Below are positions 8,378 through 18,010 of a DNA stretch of 64,000 nucleotides, piece by piece. The position numbers were made by a program, and so were the translations under genes. The notes under the pieces were generated by a model. That model did no database searches, was not told where the DNA came from, and worked only from the letters and a program-made list of their open reading frames with translations. Within the stretch, counting starts at the first letter, position 1, and every line of letters begins with the position of its first letter. The stretch lies in NCBI GenBank assembly GCA_963692955.1, contig OY843587.1, forward strand, positions 1 through 64,000, read 5' to 3'. The stretch is from UBA5158 sp963692955 (GTDB lineage: Bacteria > Pseudomonadota > Gammaproteobacteria > DSM-16500).

Positions 8378-9889
8378 CTATGAGGTTATTTTTGCTCTAT
8401 CCAAGCTCCTATACGCTAATGCTTCACTGATGTGTCCAGCCGCGATTAATTCGCTCTGCCCTAAGTCCGCAATCGTCCTAGCGAGCTTGATAATCCGGTG
8501 ATACACCCGCGCGGATAAATTAAATTTTTGCAGGGCTGATTCTAGCAGCGCGGCAGCCGCCGGTTGCAGTTCGCAGATTCCGGTTAGCTCTTTAACGCTC
8601 AACTCCGCGTTACATTTATTTTGGCGCGCGTGCTGCAGCTTACGCGCGGCGAGCACGCGCGCGCGTATAGCTTGGCTGGTTTCAGTTTGCTCTGGCGCGC
8701 TGGTTAACATTGCCGCCGGCAGCGCGGGCACTTCGATATGCATATCGACCCGGTCTAACAAGGGGCCGGATAATTTCGTGAGATAGCGGTGGACTTGTTC
8801 TTCCGTGCAATGGCATTGGTTTTGACTACCGGCATAGCCACACGGGCAAGGATTCATCGCGGCGACTAATTGAAATTGCGCGGGAAACGTCGTGTAACAA
8901 GCGGCGCGCGAAATAGTAATCGCGCCTGACTCTAACGGTTCGCGTAACGATTCCAACACTTGCCGGTTGAATTCGGGCAATTCATCTAAAAATAAAACGC
9001 CGTGATGCGCGAGTGAAATTTCGCCCGGCCGCGGCGGTCTGCCGCCGCCGACTAAAGCCACGCTGGACGCAGTATGATGCGGCGCGCGAAACGGTAAGCG
9101 CTGCCAATGACGGCAATCAAAACCGCCTTGACTCACTGACATGATGGCGGCGACTTCTAAGGCTTGTTCTTCCGCGAGCGGCGGTAATAAACTAGGTAAA
9201 CGGCTCGCTAACATGGTTTTTCCCGTACCGGGCGGGCCGATAAATAAAATGCTGTGTTTCCCCGCCGCGGCGACTTCCAACGCGCGCTTGGCAAACGGTT
9301 GGCCGCGCACATCCGCAATGTCAGCAGTATATTCCAGCGGCGCTAAGTCAGTCGGCAATGCACACACCGGTAATTCATGGGTGTCATTCAAATACGCGCA
9401 CACTTCTAATAAATGTTGCGCGGAAAAAACTTTCGCCGCTTTCACCAACGCGGCTTCTTGCGCGTTGGCTTGCGGCACAATTAACTCGCGCTCGGCCGCG
9501 CGCGCGCCTAATACCATCGGCAGCACGCCACGCACCGCGCGAATTTCTCCTGATAATGCTAATTCGCCGGTGAATTCCAACCGTGTGAGCTTAGCCAATT
9601 TTACTTGCGCCGACGCCGCTAAAATCCCTAACGCAATCGGTAAATCAAACCGGCCGCCTTCTTTGGGCAAATCCGCCGGCGCTAAATTCACCGTGATACG
9701 CGCGCGTGGAAATTCAAAGCCGGCGTTCAACAACGCGCTGCGCACCCGGTATTTACTCTCTTTAACGGCGGCCTCCGGCAAGCCGACGACATGAAATCTT
9801 GGTAATCCGCGCGCGAGGTGCGCTTCTACCGTCACCAACGGCGCTGACACGCCGGAACTGGCACGGCTGAAAATAATAGCTAACGACAA
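8378..9889 (-). CDS. comM: ComM/YifB-family AAA+ ATPase (Mg-chelatase-like)
   Basis: Hexameric AAA+ branch-migration helicase that extends integrated DNA during natural transformation. An N-terminal ComM domain (about 1-165) opens SLAIIFSRASSGVSAPLVTV and has the GLPEAAVKES motif. The AAA+ core follows, with Walker A GPPGTGKTMLASRLPSLLP and Walker B LFLDELPEF. A zinc-binding-like Cys cluster (PCPCGYAGSQNQCHC) and the C-terminal Mg-chelatase domain complete it. The start is a TTG at 9889: GAGGA stands eight bases upstream, the family start (SLAI) follows at once, and 503 aa is the usual size. Reading from 9955 would add an unrelated leader. DprA (41603-42700) is the other transformation gene here. 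Confidence 0.93.
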   Translation of the reverse strand: MSLAIIFSRASSGVSAPLVTVEAHLARGLPRFHVVGLPEAAVKESKYRVRSALLNAGFEFPRARITVNLAPADLPKEGGRFDLPIALGILAASAQVKLAKLTRLEFTGELALSGEIRAVRGVLPMVLGARAAERELIVPQANAQEAALVKAAKVFSAQHLLEVCAYLNDTHELPVCALPTDLAPLEYTADIADVRGQPFAKRALEVAAAGKHSILFIGPPGTGKTMLASRLPSLLPPLAEEQALEVAAIMSVSQGGFDCRHWQRLPFRAPHHTASSVALVGGGRPPRPGEISLAHHGVLFLDELPEFNRQVLESLREPLESGAITISRAACYTTFPAQFQLVAAMNPCPCGYAGSQNQCHCTEEQVHRYLTKLSGPLLDRVDMHIEVPALPAAMLTSAPEQTETSQAIRARVLAARKLQHARQNKCNAELSVKELTGICELQPAAAALLESALQKFNLSARVYHRIIKLARTIADLGQSELIAAGHISEALAYRSLDRAKITS

Positions 9890-9913
9890 ATGAAAAATCC
9901 TCAAGGTGCCTGA

Positions 9914-10003
9914 CGATAATAACCAGGCAGATAAAATCCAGGGAAATAAAAGCATGAGAAATAAAAGCCACGCAAATAAAAAGCAGGCGATTGAAAAGCA
10001 GAA
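9914..10003. repeat. degenerate 15-bp tandem repeat between comM and murU
   Basis: About five or six copies of a 15-bp unit, with the core AAATAAAAGC starting at 9944, 9959 and 9974 and weaker copies starting near 9914, 9929 and 9989. It occupies most of the 202-bp gap 9890-10091. The period is five codons, so open frames pass through it on both strands (N/K-rich on plus, F/I-rich on minus), but none has a credible start. Nothing else was found in this gap. Confidence 0.7.
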
Positions 10004-10091
10004 TGATGCTGGCGACGATAATAGTTTTTCGCGAGAAAAGCGACTGAGGCGGGATAAGGATAGTATTACACAAAGCGTGGAAAAGAAATCT

Positions 10092-10748
10092 CTAGACCAG
10101 ATTTTTTTCCGCTAATTTTAAATCTTCAGGCGAGCCGATGTTATGCCAATTACCTTGATAAAGTTCGCCGCTGATTCGTTGCTGGCTAATTTCTTTTTTT
10201 AAAACGTCACCTAAACGGAAATGCCCCGCGCTATACTCCGCGAACAATTCCGGCCGGTAAACGCCGATATTGCCGAAGGTATAGGTTTGATCTGCGCCCA
10301 TGTACACGCGCTGGCCGTTTAAACAAAAATCGCCGTTAGGGTGATAAGTCGGGTTATCGACTAACACAATATGCGCGAGGCCAGCGGGCGCCGCCGGTAA
10401 ATTTTGCAAAGGGTAGTCGGTGATGATATCGCAACTCAAAACGATAAAGGGTTGGTCGCCCAATAATGGCAGCGCTTGAAAAATACCGCCGCCAGTTTCC
10501 AACGCCACTTCTTCTTCGGAATAAATAATATTAACGCCGTAGCGCGCGCCATCGCCTAAAGCTTTTTTTATCATATCGCGGTGATAACAAATATTCACGA
10601 CCACGTCTTGCACGCCGATGTTAGCTAATGCATGGAGCGAGTAATCAATTAAATAATGGCCGTTCATTTTTAATAAAGGTTTGGGCACCGCGCGCGTCAT
10701 CTCACCCATGCGCGTGCCGCGGCCGGCGGCTAAAATCATTCCGCGCAT
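10092..10748 (-). CDS. murU: N-acetylmuramate-1-phosphate uridylyltransferase MurU
   Basis: Makes UDP-MurNAc from MurNAc-1-phosphate in the MurNAc salvage route of peptidoglycan recycling. It is a nucleotidyltransferase of the GT-A/NTP_transferase fold: the N-terminal signature MILAAGRGTRMGEMTRAVPKP binds the nucleotide, and VLSCDIITDYP supplies the metal-binding Asp. At 218 aa it matches the MurU size rather than larger GlmU or mannose-1-phosphate enzymes. It overlaps amgK by 13 bp and lies downstream of it; the amgK-murU pair divergent from lptD is also seen in Pseudomonas. That context makes MurU more likely than a generic sugar-phosphate nucleotidyltransferase. Confidence 0.9.
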   Translation of the reverse strand: MRGMILAAGRGTRMGEMTRAVPKPLLKMNGHYLIDYSLHALANIGVQDVVVNICYHRDMIKKALGDGARYGVNIIYSEEEVALETGGGIFQALPLLGDQPFIVLSCDIITDYPLQNLPAAPAGLAHIVLVDNPTYHPNGDFCLNGQRVYMGADQTYTFGNIGVYRPELFAEYSAGHFRLGDVLKKEISQQRISGELYQGNWHNIGSPEDLKLAEKNLV

Positions 10749-11737
10749 ATCGACACCTTATCCAAGGCGGGCATGATTTCGGAGACGAGAAAATCGTAAA
10801 ACGCATAACTTTCCGTATATTCGCGGCTGACTTCCGCGACATAATTTAACGTGCGCGGCACATGCTGCAAATAATCGGCGTTGCCGTCACGGTGATATTT
10901 ACGTGAAAAAGTTAACAGCGTTTTCAAGTGGCGCTGCAGCCCCATTAAATCAAACCAACGTAAAAAATTCTCGTCGCTGACCGGCGCCACTTTGTTAATG
11001 ATTTCTTTGTAACGCAACGCTAGTTTTTTTACTAAACTTTGCGGCCATGCGATGTAGCAATCACGCAGCAGCGAGACTAAGTCATAAGTGACCGGGCCGA
11101 TAAACGCGTCTTGAAAATCTAAAATCCCCACTTGCGCGTCCGGCAGCACCATTAAATTCGCGGAATGGTAGTCACGGTGCATAAAAACTTGCGGCTGCGA
11201 CGTCGCGGAGCTAGCGAGAAATTGGAAAAAGTCCGCCAGCATTTTTTCCATGGCTGGGCTTAACGTCAAATTCAAATGCCGTAACAAAAACCATTCTTTA
11301 AAAATTTGTAATTCTTTTTGCATAAAATCCGCGGTAAATTGCGGTAAGCGCCAATCCGGCACGGAATGCGTAGCTTGCAAAACCGACAACGCGTCCAGCG
11401 CGCTGCCATATAAATTTTCCGCGTTGGCCGCGTTTAATTCTTTTAAGTAAACCCGGTCACCGAAATCGCTGAGCAACAAAAAACCTTGCGCCACGTTACT
11501 GTGCAGCACTTGCGGCGCCTGCAAACTCTTGTCGCGCAGCGCGCGGCTGATCGCCACGAAGGGTTTGCAATTTTCATGCTCCAACGGCGCGTCCATCGCG
11601 ACGTGTGAACCGCTAGCGTCAAGCACGCGAAAATAACGGCGAAAACTGGCGTCCCCGTGCATCGGGATAAGCTCGGTTGGCGACAAGCGGCAATCCGTCT
11701 TTAACCACTGTTCTAACGCTTGTTGTCGTGTATCCAT
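10736..11737 (-). CDS. amgK: anomeric MurNAc/GlcNAc kinase AmgK (phosphotransferase family)
   Basis: Phosphorylates MurNAc at the anomeric carbon, feeding MurU. It has the aminoglycoside-phosphotransferase fold: the catalytic loop MHRDYHSANLMV (Brenner motif, HxDxxxxN) at about two-thirds of the protein, followed by the metal-binding LDFQDAF. The ATG at 11735-11737 (MDTRQQALEQWL) gives 333 aa and fits the AmgK start. An in-frame upstream ATG at 11782 would add 15 residues; neither has a strong ribosome-binding site. It is transcribed divergently from lptD, from which it is 136 bp away, and overlaps murU. Together the two bypass de novo UDP-MurNAc synthesis during wall recycling. Confidence 0.9.
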   Translation of the reverse strand: MDTRQQALEQWLKTDCRLSPTELIPMHGDASFRRYFRVLDASGSHVAMDAPLEHENCKPFVAISRALRDKSLQAPQVLHSNVAQGFLLLSDFGDRVYLKELNAANAENLYGSALDALSVLQATHSVPDWRLPQFTADFMQKELQIFKEWFLLRHLNLTLSPAMEKMLADFFQFLASSATSQPQVFMHRDYHSANLMVLPDAQVGILDFQDAFIGPVTYDLVSLLRDCYIAWPQSLVKKLALRYKEIINKVAPVSDENFLRWFDLMGLQRHLKTLLTFSRKYHRDGNADYLQHVPRTLNYVAEVSREYTESYAFYDFLVSEIMPALDKVSICAE

Positions 11738-11873
11738 AGGGAAATAAGTTTCACTAAATGGTATTAAAAAAGATCTGCACATTTTACCGTGAAAAACCTG
11801 GGAAATACATTAAAACAGCATTAAACTGATCGACTTAATGCGTTATTGGGTAACGCTGTCGGTGAAATGGTAC

Positions 11874-14453
11874 ATGTCTCTAATAAAAATAAATAAGCTT
11901 GTAATTACTGGACTTATTACCGTTTTGATCTCTATTGCGCTGGGCATACCGGCGGGCGCATCCACGCCTTTAGACACCAGCAAAGAAAGCGTCATCGCAA
12001 AACTCGGCTGGACCGCGACGAAAGATAACCGCTGCGGTGGGTATTACCTAGAACCGGCATACAACTATCCCAGTGATTTAGCCAAAAATAATCTCATTCA
12101 ATACACCAGCAGCGGGCCGACCTTATTTTCTTTGCATGGCACGTCGGAGATGACCGGCGATGTGACCGTCACGCAAGAAGGCCAGCAAATGATTGCCAAC
12201 AAGGCGTATTTGTATCGCGATCCTGTCACGGGCAAGTTGAGCGCGATCGGCTTATTTGGCGATGTGCATATTCGCGAACCCGGGTCGTTAATTATCGCGA
12301 CCAACGCGCATATCAATTTAAAAGAAAAAACCCAATCGCTAAATGACATTTTGTATCGCATGAGTATTTACAGCCGTTCGCATCCGAAAGTCCAATTAAC
12401 GCATGCGGAATTACAAGCGGCGCGCGTCGTCACGCAATTAAACGTGTGGGGACAAGCGAAATCCTTCGAAAAAAATTCGCCGAAGGTGTTTCAATTCAAA
12501 GAAGTCACTTATTCGACTTGCCCGCCCGACAATACGGTTTGGCATTTCAAAGCCAGCGAAATTATTTTAGATAAAAATACCGGCCGCGGTCACGCCACGC
12601 ACGCGCGTTTTTATATTAAAAAAGTGCCGGTGTTTTACGCGCCGTATTTGAATTTCCCCATCGATGCGCGCCGGCAAACAGGTTTGTTAACGCCGGTGGT
12701 TGGTTCTTCCAGCAAAACCGGCCCGTATTTAGGGGTGCCGTTTTATTGGAACATGGCGCCGAATTATGACATGACGTTGACGCCGACGTATTTATCGAAG
12801 CGCGGTATCCAATTATCGGATTTATTCCGTTACATGTCGCGCGCGGACAGCGGCAAATTGTTATTGAATTACGTGCCGAAAGACAAACAATTCGGGCATT
12901 TACAAACGAGTTTACAAGAACAATTTCAAAATAATCCTGACCCCATGATTCAAGCCAGCCTCCAACACGTAGAAAAAGCCGGCTCCAGCCGCGGCGCCGT
13001 GATTTGGGAAAATAATTTGCGGCTTGACGATCACTGGACGAGTCATGTCGATTACAACCGCGTCAGCGACGATTATTATTTGGAAGATTACGCGCATAAT
13101 CTCGCGAATGAAGTGACGCAAAATCAATTGTTGCAAGTCGCCGATTTGCAATACAAAGGCACTAACTGGAATTTCACCGGCCGCTTACAAGAATATCAAA
13201 CGCTGCATCCTATCGATCAACCGACGCCGTTTCTCAATCAATATAGCCGGCTGCCGCAGTTAGTTTTAGAAGGGGATTATCCCGATCAGCGTTTTGGTTT
13301 CGATTATTTTATGTCGAATGAGTTAACGCATTTTTCTATTATTAATAATCCAGGTTCCGCGATGCCGCAACCCGTCGGCAACCGTTTGCATGTGCAACCC
13401 GGCATTAGTTTACCGATCGCCGCACCCTACGGTTACATTACACCCCGCGCGCAATTCGCCGCGACCAAATATGAATTAGGCGACGTGTCGCAAAATAATA
13501 TGAAAAATATGTCGCTAGGCATGCCGATTTTGGATGTCACTTCGGGATTGTATTTCGACCGGAATATTTCTTTTTTCCATCACCAGCTGCGACAAACTTT
13601 AGAGCCAGAAATTTATTACTTATACGTGCCTTATCATAATCAAACAAAATTCCCCGTGTTTGATACGACGACGAATACATTAACCTACGATCAACTTTTC
13701 ACTTACAACCGCTTCAGCGGCTTGGACCGAATCGGCGACGCCAATCAAGTGAGCGTGGGTGTGGCGTCACGGTTTTTTGACGATGACTCAGGTTTTGAAA
13801 AAATTCGCGCCGGCATAGGTGAAATAATATACTTTGCTAATCGAAACGTAACACTTTGCACAATAAATCAACCTAACTGTCCAACTCCTGACATGATTCG
13901 TGATAATACACTGCGCCGTTCGCCGTTAACCGGCGTCGTGGATTATCACCTCAATCCTGCTTGGACGTTGACGGGGAATACCATTTGGAATACACAAATC
14001 AATGAAATGGATAATCAAAGCATAGTCTTACAATACCATCCAGACACTGATAAAATAATCAACCTAGGTTATAGCTACGTCCGCCAAGGGGATGTTCAGC
14101 CTGGTTTGCCTCCTAACGCTAACGGTAATAATTTAAAACAATCGGATATATCTTTTGCTTGGCCGGTTGTGCATAATTGGAGCGCGGTTGGACGCTGGAC
14201 AGAAAGTATTAACGAAGGCCATTTTCAGAACCTCTTGGCTGGTTTACAATACGACAGTTGTTGTTGGGCTGTGCGTGCGCTGGCAGGTCGAACTTTCCTC
14301 AATTTAGACACTAATAACGAACCGCAATATAACGATGAATTTTATATTCAATTCGCCTTGAAAGGTCTAGGCAGTTTTGGCCCTGGCGATCCAACCCAAT
14401 TACTAAATAGTAGTATCAATGGATATAACGCTGAGTTTGGACAAGATTATTAA
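11874..14453 (+). CDS. lptD: LPS-assembly outer-membrane protein LptD
   Basis: Outer-membrane beta-barrel that, with LptE, inserts lipopolysaccharide into the outer leaflet. A signal peptide (about residues 1-29) is followed by the N-terminal beta-jellyroll/OstA domain (about 60-220) and a large barrel. Four cysteines at 54, 216, 796 and 797 correspond in order to the C31/C173/C724/C725 set that forms the essential interdomain disulfides in E. coli; extra cysteines sit near residues 660-670. The ATG at 11874 opens a normal signal peptide. An in-frame ATG at 11838 would add 12 residues, and I cannot rule it out. It heads lptD-surA-pdxA. Confidence 0.96.
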   Translation: MSLIKINKLVITGLITVLISIALGIPAGASTPLDTSKESVIAKLGWTATKDNRCGGYYLEPAYNYPSDLAKNNLIQYTSSGPTLFSLHGTSEMTGDVTVTQEGQQMIANKAYLYRDPVTGKLSAIGLFGDVHIREPGSLIIATNAHINLKEKTQSLNDILYRMSIYSRSHPKVQLTHAELQAARVVTQLNVWGQAKSFEKNSPKVFQFKEVTYSTCPPDNTVWHFKASEIILDKNTGRGHATHARFYIKKVPVFYAPYLNFPIDARRQTGLLTPVVGSSSKTGPYLGVPFYWNMAPNYDMTLTPTYLSKRGIQLSDLFRYMSRADSGKLLLNYVPKDKQFGHLQTSLQEQFQNNPDPMIQASLQHVEKAGSSRGAVIWENNLRLDDHWTSHVDYNRVSDDYYLEDYAHNLANEVTQNQLLQVADLQYKGTNWNFTGRLQEYQTLHPIDQPTPFLNQYSRLPQLVLEGDYPDQRFGFDYFMSNELTHFSIINNPGSAMPQPVGNRLHVQPGISLPIAAPYGYITPRAQFAATKYELGDVSQNNMKNMSLGMPILDVTSGLYFDRNISFFHHQLRQTLEPEIYYLYVPYHNQTKFPVFDTTTNTLTYDQLFTYNRFSGLDRIGDANQVSVGVASRFFDDDSGFEKIRAGIGEIIYFANRNVTLCTINQPNCPTPDMIRDNTLRRSPLTGVVDYHLNPAWTLTGNTIWNTQINEMDNQSIVLQYHPDTDKIINLGYSYVRQGDVQPGLPPNANGNNLKQSDISFAWPVVHNWSAVGRWTESINEGHFQNLLAGLQYDSCCWAVRALAGRTFLNLDTNNEPQYNDEFYIQFALKGLGSFGPGDPTQLLNSSINGYNAEFGQDY

Positions 14454-14477
14454 TGATAAACATCTGGTAATTAATTT

Positions 14478-15482
14478 ATGACGCAAAAAATCTTTTTTTA
14501 TCTGCTGTTAATCGGCGGCTTGTGCACGGTCCCCTATGCCAACGCGGCTAAGCACGCAAAGACCGTTGCTAACGTGAAAAACGAACAGTCGTTAGACCGT
14601 ATCATTGCGATCGTCAATGAAACGCCGATTACTGAGACCGAATTAAATGAAGCCATCGACACGATAAAAAAACAAACGCAGCCTGGCATGCTGCCGCCCG
14701 CCGACGCCTTGCGAAAGCAAGTGTTGGATCAAGTCATCAATCGCAAACTGCAATTAGAATTAGCGAAAGACAATGGCGTCACCCTCACGGACGAACAAGT
14801 CAATAAAGCCATTGAAGGTGTGGCTAAGCAAAATAAATTGTCGCTGAAAGAATTGATGAGCAAAGTCACCGAAACCGGCATGACGGAAAAAGCGTACCGC
14901 AAAGAAATCCATGATGAAATGCTGATTCAAGAAGTCGAGCAATCACAAGTCGGATCAAAAATTACGATCACGCCGCAAGAAACCGATGACTTCATGCGTT
15001 CGGCCACTTGGAAAGCGTTTAACAATAAAGAATATCACCTCGAAGATATTTTAATTAACGTGCCGGAAGCGCCGACGCCGCAAGATTTAGCGCAAGCAAA
15101 AACAAAAGCGGAAATGGTCATCGATAAATTACACGCGGGCAAAAGCTTCCAAGAACTTTCTATGGAAGATTCCGGCAGCAGCGGCGCGCTCCAAGGCGGT
15201 GATTTAGGCTGGCGTAAACTGCCGCAAATTCCCCAGCAGTTCGCCGACCAACTGGTGCATATGAAGGACAAAGATATTATCGGCCCAGTGTTGACCCCGA
15301 ACGGTTATCACGTCGTGAGATTAGCGGGTACGCGCGATACGCATTCGCGTGAGGACGCGAAAACCGAACGCCAGCAAGTCGAAAAATTAATTTTTCAACG
15401 TAAAATGGAAGAAGCATTGCAAAGTTGGCTCACGCGCATACGCAGCGAAGCCTTCATCAATATGAATCCTGAGAAGGTTTAA
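14478..15482 (+). CDS. surA: periplasmic chaperone/peptidyl-prolyl isomerase SurA
   Basis: Periplasmic chaperone for outer-membrane proteins such as LptD. Signal peptide about residues 1-24 ending in YANA. The SurA N-terminal helical chaperone domain follows (DRIIAIVNETPITETELNEAID...), then one parvulin domain (about 185-285, with HLEDILI, SGALQGGDLGWRKLPQIP and GYHVVRLAG) and a C-terminal helix. At 334 aa it carries one rotamase domain, whereas E. coli SurA (428 aa) has two; one-domain forms are known in other lineages. It starts 24 bp after lptD and is followed at once by pdxA, so the three genes are probably one operon. Confidence 0.95.
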   Translation: MTQKIFFYLLLIGGLCTVPYANAAKHAKTVANVKNEQSLDRIIAIVNETPITETELNEAIDTIKKQTQPGMLPPADALRKQVLDQVINRKLQLELAKDNGVTLTDEQVNKAIEGVAKQNKLSLKELMSKVTETGMTEKAYRKEIHDEMLIQEVEQSQVGSKITITPQETDDFMRSATWKAFNNKEYHLEDILINVPEAPTPQDLAQAKTKAEMVIDKLHAGKSFQELSMEDSGSSGALQGGDLGWRKLPQIPQQFADQLVHMKDKDIIGPVLTPNGYHVVRLAGTRDTHSREDAKTERQQVEKLIFQRKMEEALQSWLTRIRSEAFINMNPEKV

Positions 15483-15483
15483 A

Positions 15484-16491
15484 TTGCCGTCAGCGTCAAC
15501 TGTCATACCACGCATAATTATCACGCCCGGCGAACCTGCCGGGATCGGCCCCGATGTCGTGATTCAGATGGCAGCCACAGCGCACGCCGCGGAATTGATC
15601 GTCGTCGGCAGCCCGGATTTGATGCGCGCGCGCGCGGCGCAATTAAACCTTCCGCTCAGCTTGGAAACTATTGATTGGACCCAGCCCCCGCAAGCGCAAG
15701 CGGCACATCAATTAAAAATCTTTCCGGTCGAATTAAGCGCGGCGTGCGTGCCCGGTACGTTAAATGTCGCGAACGCAAACTATGTGATGCAGACGTTGGA
15801 ATTAGCGACAGTCTTTTGTTTACATAAAAAAGCCGCCGCGCTCGTCACCGGCCCCGTGCAAAAAAGTATTATCAACGCGGCGCTTATTCCATTCACCGGC
15901 CACACGGAATTTTTAGCAGCGGCGTGCAAGGTGCAAGACGCGCTGATGCTGTTCGTCATCGACGATTTAAAAATCGCGTTAGTGACGACCCACATACCGT
16001 TAGCACAAGTGCCGGCGGCGATTACTAAAGAAAAATTAGCAACCACGCTGCGTATGCTGCACGCGGAAATGCAAAAGCTTTTTCATCTGCAGCGGCCAAA
16101 GATTTTAGTCTGCGGCTTGAATCCGCATGCGGGCGAGAGCGGCAATTTAGGCCGAGAAGAAATTGAAATCATCACGCCAGTGCTGGAAAAGTTACGCGCG
16201 GAAGGCATGGACTTACGTGGCCCGCTGCCCGCGGACACGGCGTTCACCGGCACGAATTTAACGTCCGCGGACGTGATTTTAGCCATGTATCATGATCAGG
16301 CGCTACCTGTCGTGAAGCACATCGGCTTCGACCGCGCCGTGAACGTCACACTGGGCTTACCCATTCTACGCACGTCAGTCGACCACGGCACGGCGCTGGA
16401 TTTAGCGGGCACGGGCAGAGCAGACGCAGGGAGTTTAGCAGCGGCGTTGCAGCTGGCCATTACACTTAGCAAAGAAAGGCTGCGCAAATAA
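15484..16491 (+). CDS. pdxA: 4-hydroxythreonine-4-phosphate dehydrogenase PdxA
   Basis: NAD-dependent, metal-requiring dehydrogenase in the DXP-dependent pathway to pyridoxal phosphate. Family motifs: IIITPGEPAGIGPDVV at the N terminus, the substrate-binding FTGHTEFLA, CGLNPHAGESG, and MYHDQALPVVKHIGFDRAVNVTLGLP with the metal-binding His. The start is a TTG at 15484, one base after the surA stop, with AAGG about seven bases upstream. No ATG is available before the conserved N terminus. At 335 aa it has the normal length. Gene order surA-pdxA is conserved; the usual next gene ksgA is replaced here by a TolC-like gene. Confidence 0.95.
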   Translation: MPSASTVIPRIIITPGEPAGIGPDVVIQMAATAHAAELIVVGSPDLMRARAAQLNLPLSLETIDWTQPPQAQAAHQLKIFPVELSAACVPGTLNVANANYVMQTLELATVFCLHKKAAALVTGPVQKSIINAALIPFTGHTEFLAAACKVQDALMLFVIDDLKIALVTTHIPLAQVPAAITKEKLATTLRMLHAEMQKLFHLQRPKILVCGLNPHAGESGNLGREEIEIITPVLEKLRAEGMDLRGPLPADTAFTGTNLTSADVILAMYHDQALPVVKHIGFDRAVNVTLGLPILRTSVDHGTALDLAGTGRADAGSLAAALQLAITLSKERLRK

Positions 16492-16513
16492 AGCTTTATT
16501 TTGGATAATAACA

Positions 16514-18010
16514 ATGAAAATAATTTTAAAAATAATCGTACTATGTTGTTTAGTTTCAAGCGCGCAAGCGACCAACCTAATTGAAGTTTACCAGCAAGCG
16601 CTGGCCAACGATCCGGTTTATCAACAAGCGGTCGCCCAACGCTATGCCACGAATGAAAACGTGCCGATAAATTTAGCGCCGATGTTACCGCAAGCCGGCA
16701 TTACCGGCGGGCCGCTGTTGAATAAATCTAGAATTACCGGCATTCCCGATAGCGCCGCGCTGTCCACCACCTCGCGCGGTTATACTTTTACTTTATCGCT
16801 GTCACAAACCGTTTTTAATTATTCGCAATTCAAAGCGTTCACCGGCGCGCGCGCGGCTGGGCGTCAAGCCGACGCGACGCTGAACGCCGCGACGCAAAGT
16901 TTAATGTTGCGGGTCGCGCAAGCTTATTTCGCGGTATTGCGCGATGAAGACAATTTACGCTATAACATTTTAAATAAAAAATCTTTCCAGGGCCAACTCG
17001 AGCAAATTAATCAACAATTCAAAGTCGGCATGAAAACGCAAACCGACTCGTATACCGCGCAAGCTTCTTATGATCTCGCCGCTGCCGGTTTGATCGCCGC
17101 GCAAACCACGCTCGCGAATGATAAAGAAAATTTACGCGCTATCACCGGCATGTCATACGATTCGTTAGACAAGTTAAGCGATCATTTTCCCTTGTTAACG
17201 CCCAATCCCAATAATATGGATGCGTGGGTTGATACAGCCGTCCGACAAAACTGGTCGGTCAAAGCGGCGCAATACGCTAATCAAGCGGCGCTGGAAAACA
17301 TTAAGCAGCAAAACGGTAATCATTATCCGACCTTGAGTTTGCAAGGCAGCTACAATATCTCTTACAGTAACACGCTAGGCAACGGCGCAGCCGACGCGGC
17401 GGCGCCCATCGAAGACGCGGCACCGATTGATAACGGCAATGGCACACTGTTGCCAGGCGCATCCCATAGTAAAGACGCGCAATTATTATTAAATATCGGC
17501 GTGCCGTTATTTCAAGGCGGTCAAGTCGTGGCGCAAACTAACCAAGCAAAATATAATTATCAAATTACGTCACAAAAACTCGAACAAGCGCGGCGTGCGA
17601 CAGTGAACAATACGCGCCAAAGTTATTTAGGTATTATTTTAGGGATCAAACAAATCGAAGCGGATAAACTCGCGATCAAATCGACTTACAGTTCTTATCA
17701 AGGCTTGAGTGAAGGATTTCATATCGGTACGCAAACTCTGGTGTCGGTCTTAAACCAGCAACAACTTTATTTCCAAGCGCAAACTCAATACGCCACGGAT
17801 TTATATGCTTACGTCAATAATCTTTTGCTTTTGAAACAAGCGGCGGGCACGTTGAGCGTCGATGACATTGACGCGATTAATAGTTGGTTAGTGCAAGCGA
17901 AGAATGATGACAGTTATAGCGCGGCATTGAATAAAGAAATCAGCGCCAACCGCGCGCCGAAAAAAAACTATCAAATCGGCCGCAATCCTATTTTTTTAAA
18001 GACGGTTTAA
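16514..18010 (+). CDS. tolC: TolC-family outer-membrane efflux/secretion channel
   Basis: Trimeric outer-membrane channel that docks onto tripartite efflux pumps or type I secretion systems. Signal peptide about residues 1-20 (ends SSAQA). The mature part starts TNLIEVYQQALANDP, the standard TolC opening. Two repeated OEP domains of long helices follow (for example LMLRVAQAYFAVLRDEDNLRY and the second-repeat QARRATVNNTRQSYLGI). A low-complexity Ala/Asp/Pro loop at about 290-320 probably lies in an extracellular region. At 498 aa it is close to E. coli TolC. No pump genes are adjacent, so its partners lie elsewhere. Its 3' end overlaps the convergent permease gene by 23 bp. Confidence 0.9.
   Translation: MKIILKIIVLCCLVSSAQATNLIEVYQQALANDPVYQQAVAQRYATNENVPINLAPMLPQAGITGGPLLNKSRITGIPDSAALSTTSRGYTFTLSLSQTVFNYSQFKAFTGARAAGRQADATLNAATQSLMLRVAQAYFAVLRDEDNLRYNILNKKSFQGQLEQINQQFKVGMKTQTDSYTAQASYDLAAAGLIAAQTTLANDKENLRAITGMSYDSLDKLSDHFPLLTPNPNNMDAWVDTAVRQNWSVKAAQYANQAALENIKQQNGNHYPTLSLQGSYNISYSNTLGNGAADAAAPIEDAAPIDNGNGTLLPGASHSKDAQLLLNIGVPLFQGGQVVAQTNQAKYNYQITSQKLEQARRATVNNTRQSYLGIILGIKQIEADKLAIKSTYSSYQGLSEGFHIGTQTLVSVLNQQQLYFQAQTQYATDLYAYVNNLLLLKQAAGTLSVDDIDAINSWLVQAKNDDSYSAALNKEISANRAPKKNYQIGRNPIFLKTV

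Noticed and set aside
9141..9794. Long open frame on the plus strand across comM (217 codons)
   Set aside because: It is antisense to a strongly conserved ATPase; the open frame results from the G+C-rich codon pattern of comM, and the translation has no recognisable fold.
9762..10073. Minus-strand Phe/Ile-rich frame through the same repeat, resembling a pentapeptide repeat or TM peptide
   Set aside because: It overlaps the comM N terminus in another frame, has only a TTG start and no ribosome-binding site.
9906..10115. Plus-strand open frame through the 15-bp repeat (Asn/Lys-rich)
   Set aside because: It starts with GTG without a ribosome-binding site, overlaps the end of murU and consists mainly of the repeat itself.
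16486..16501. Palindrome AAATAAAGCTTTATTT between pdxA and the tolC-like gene
   Set aside because: AT-rich, overlaps the pdxA stop and has no G+C stem; too weak for a terminator or an operator claim.
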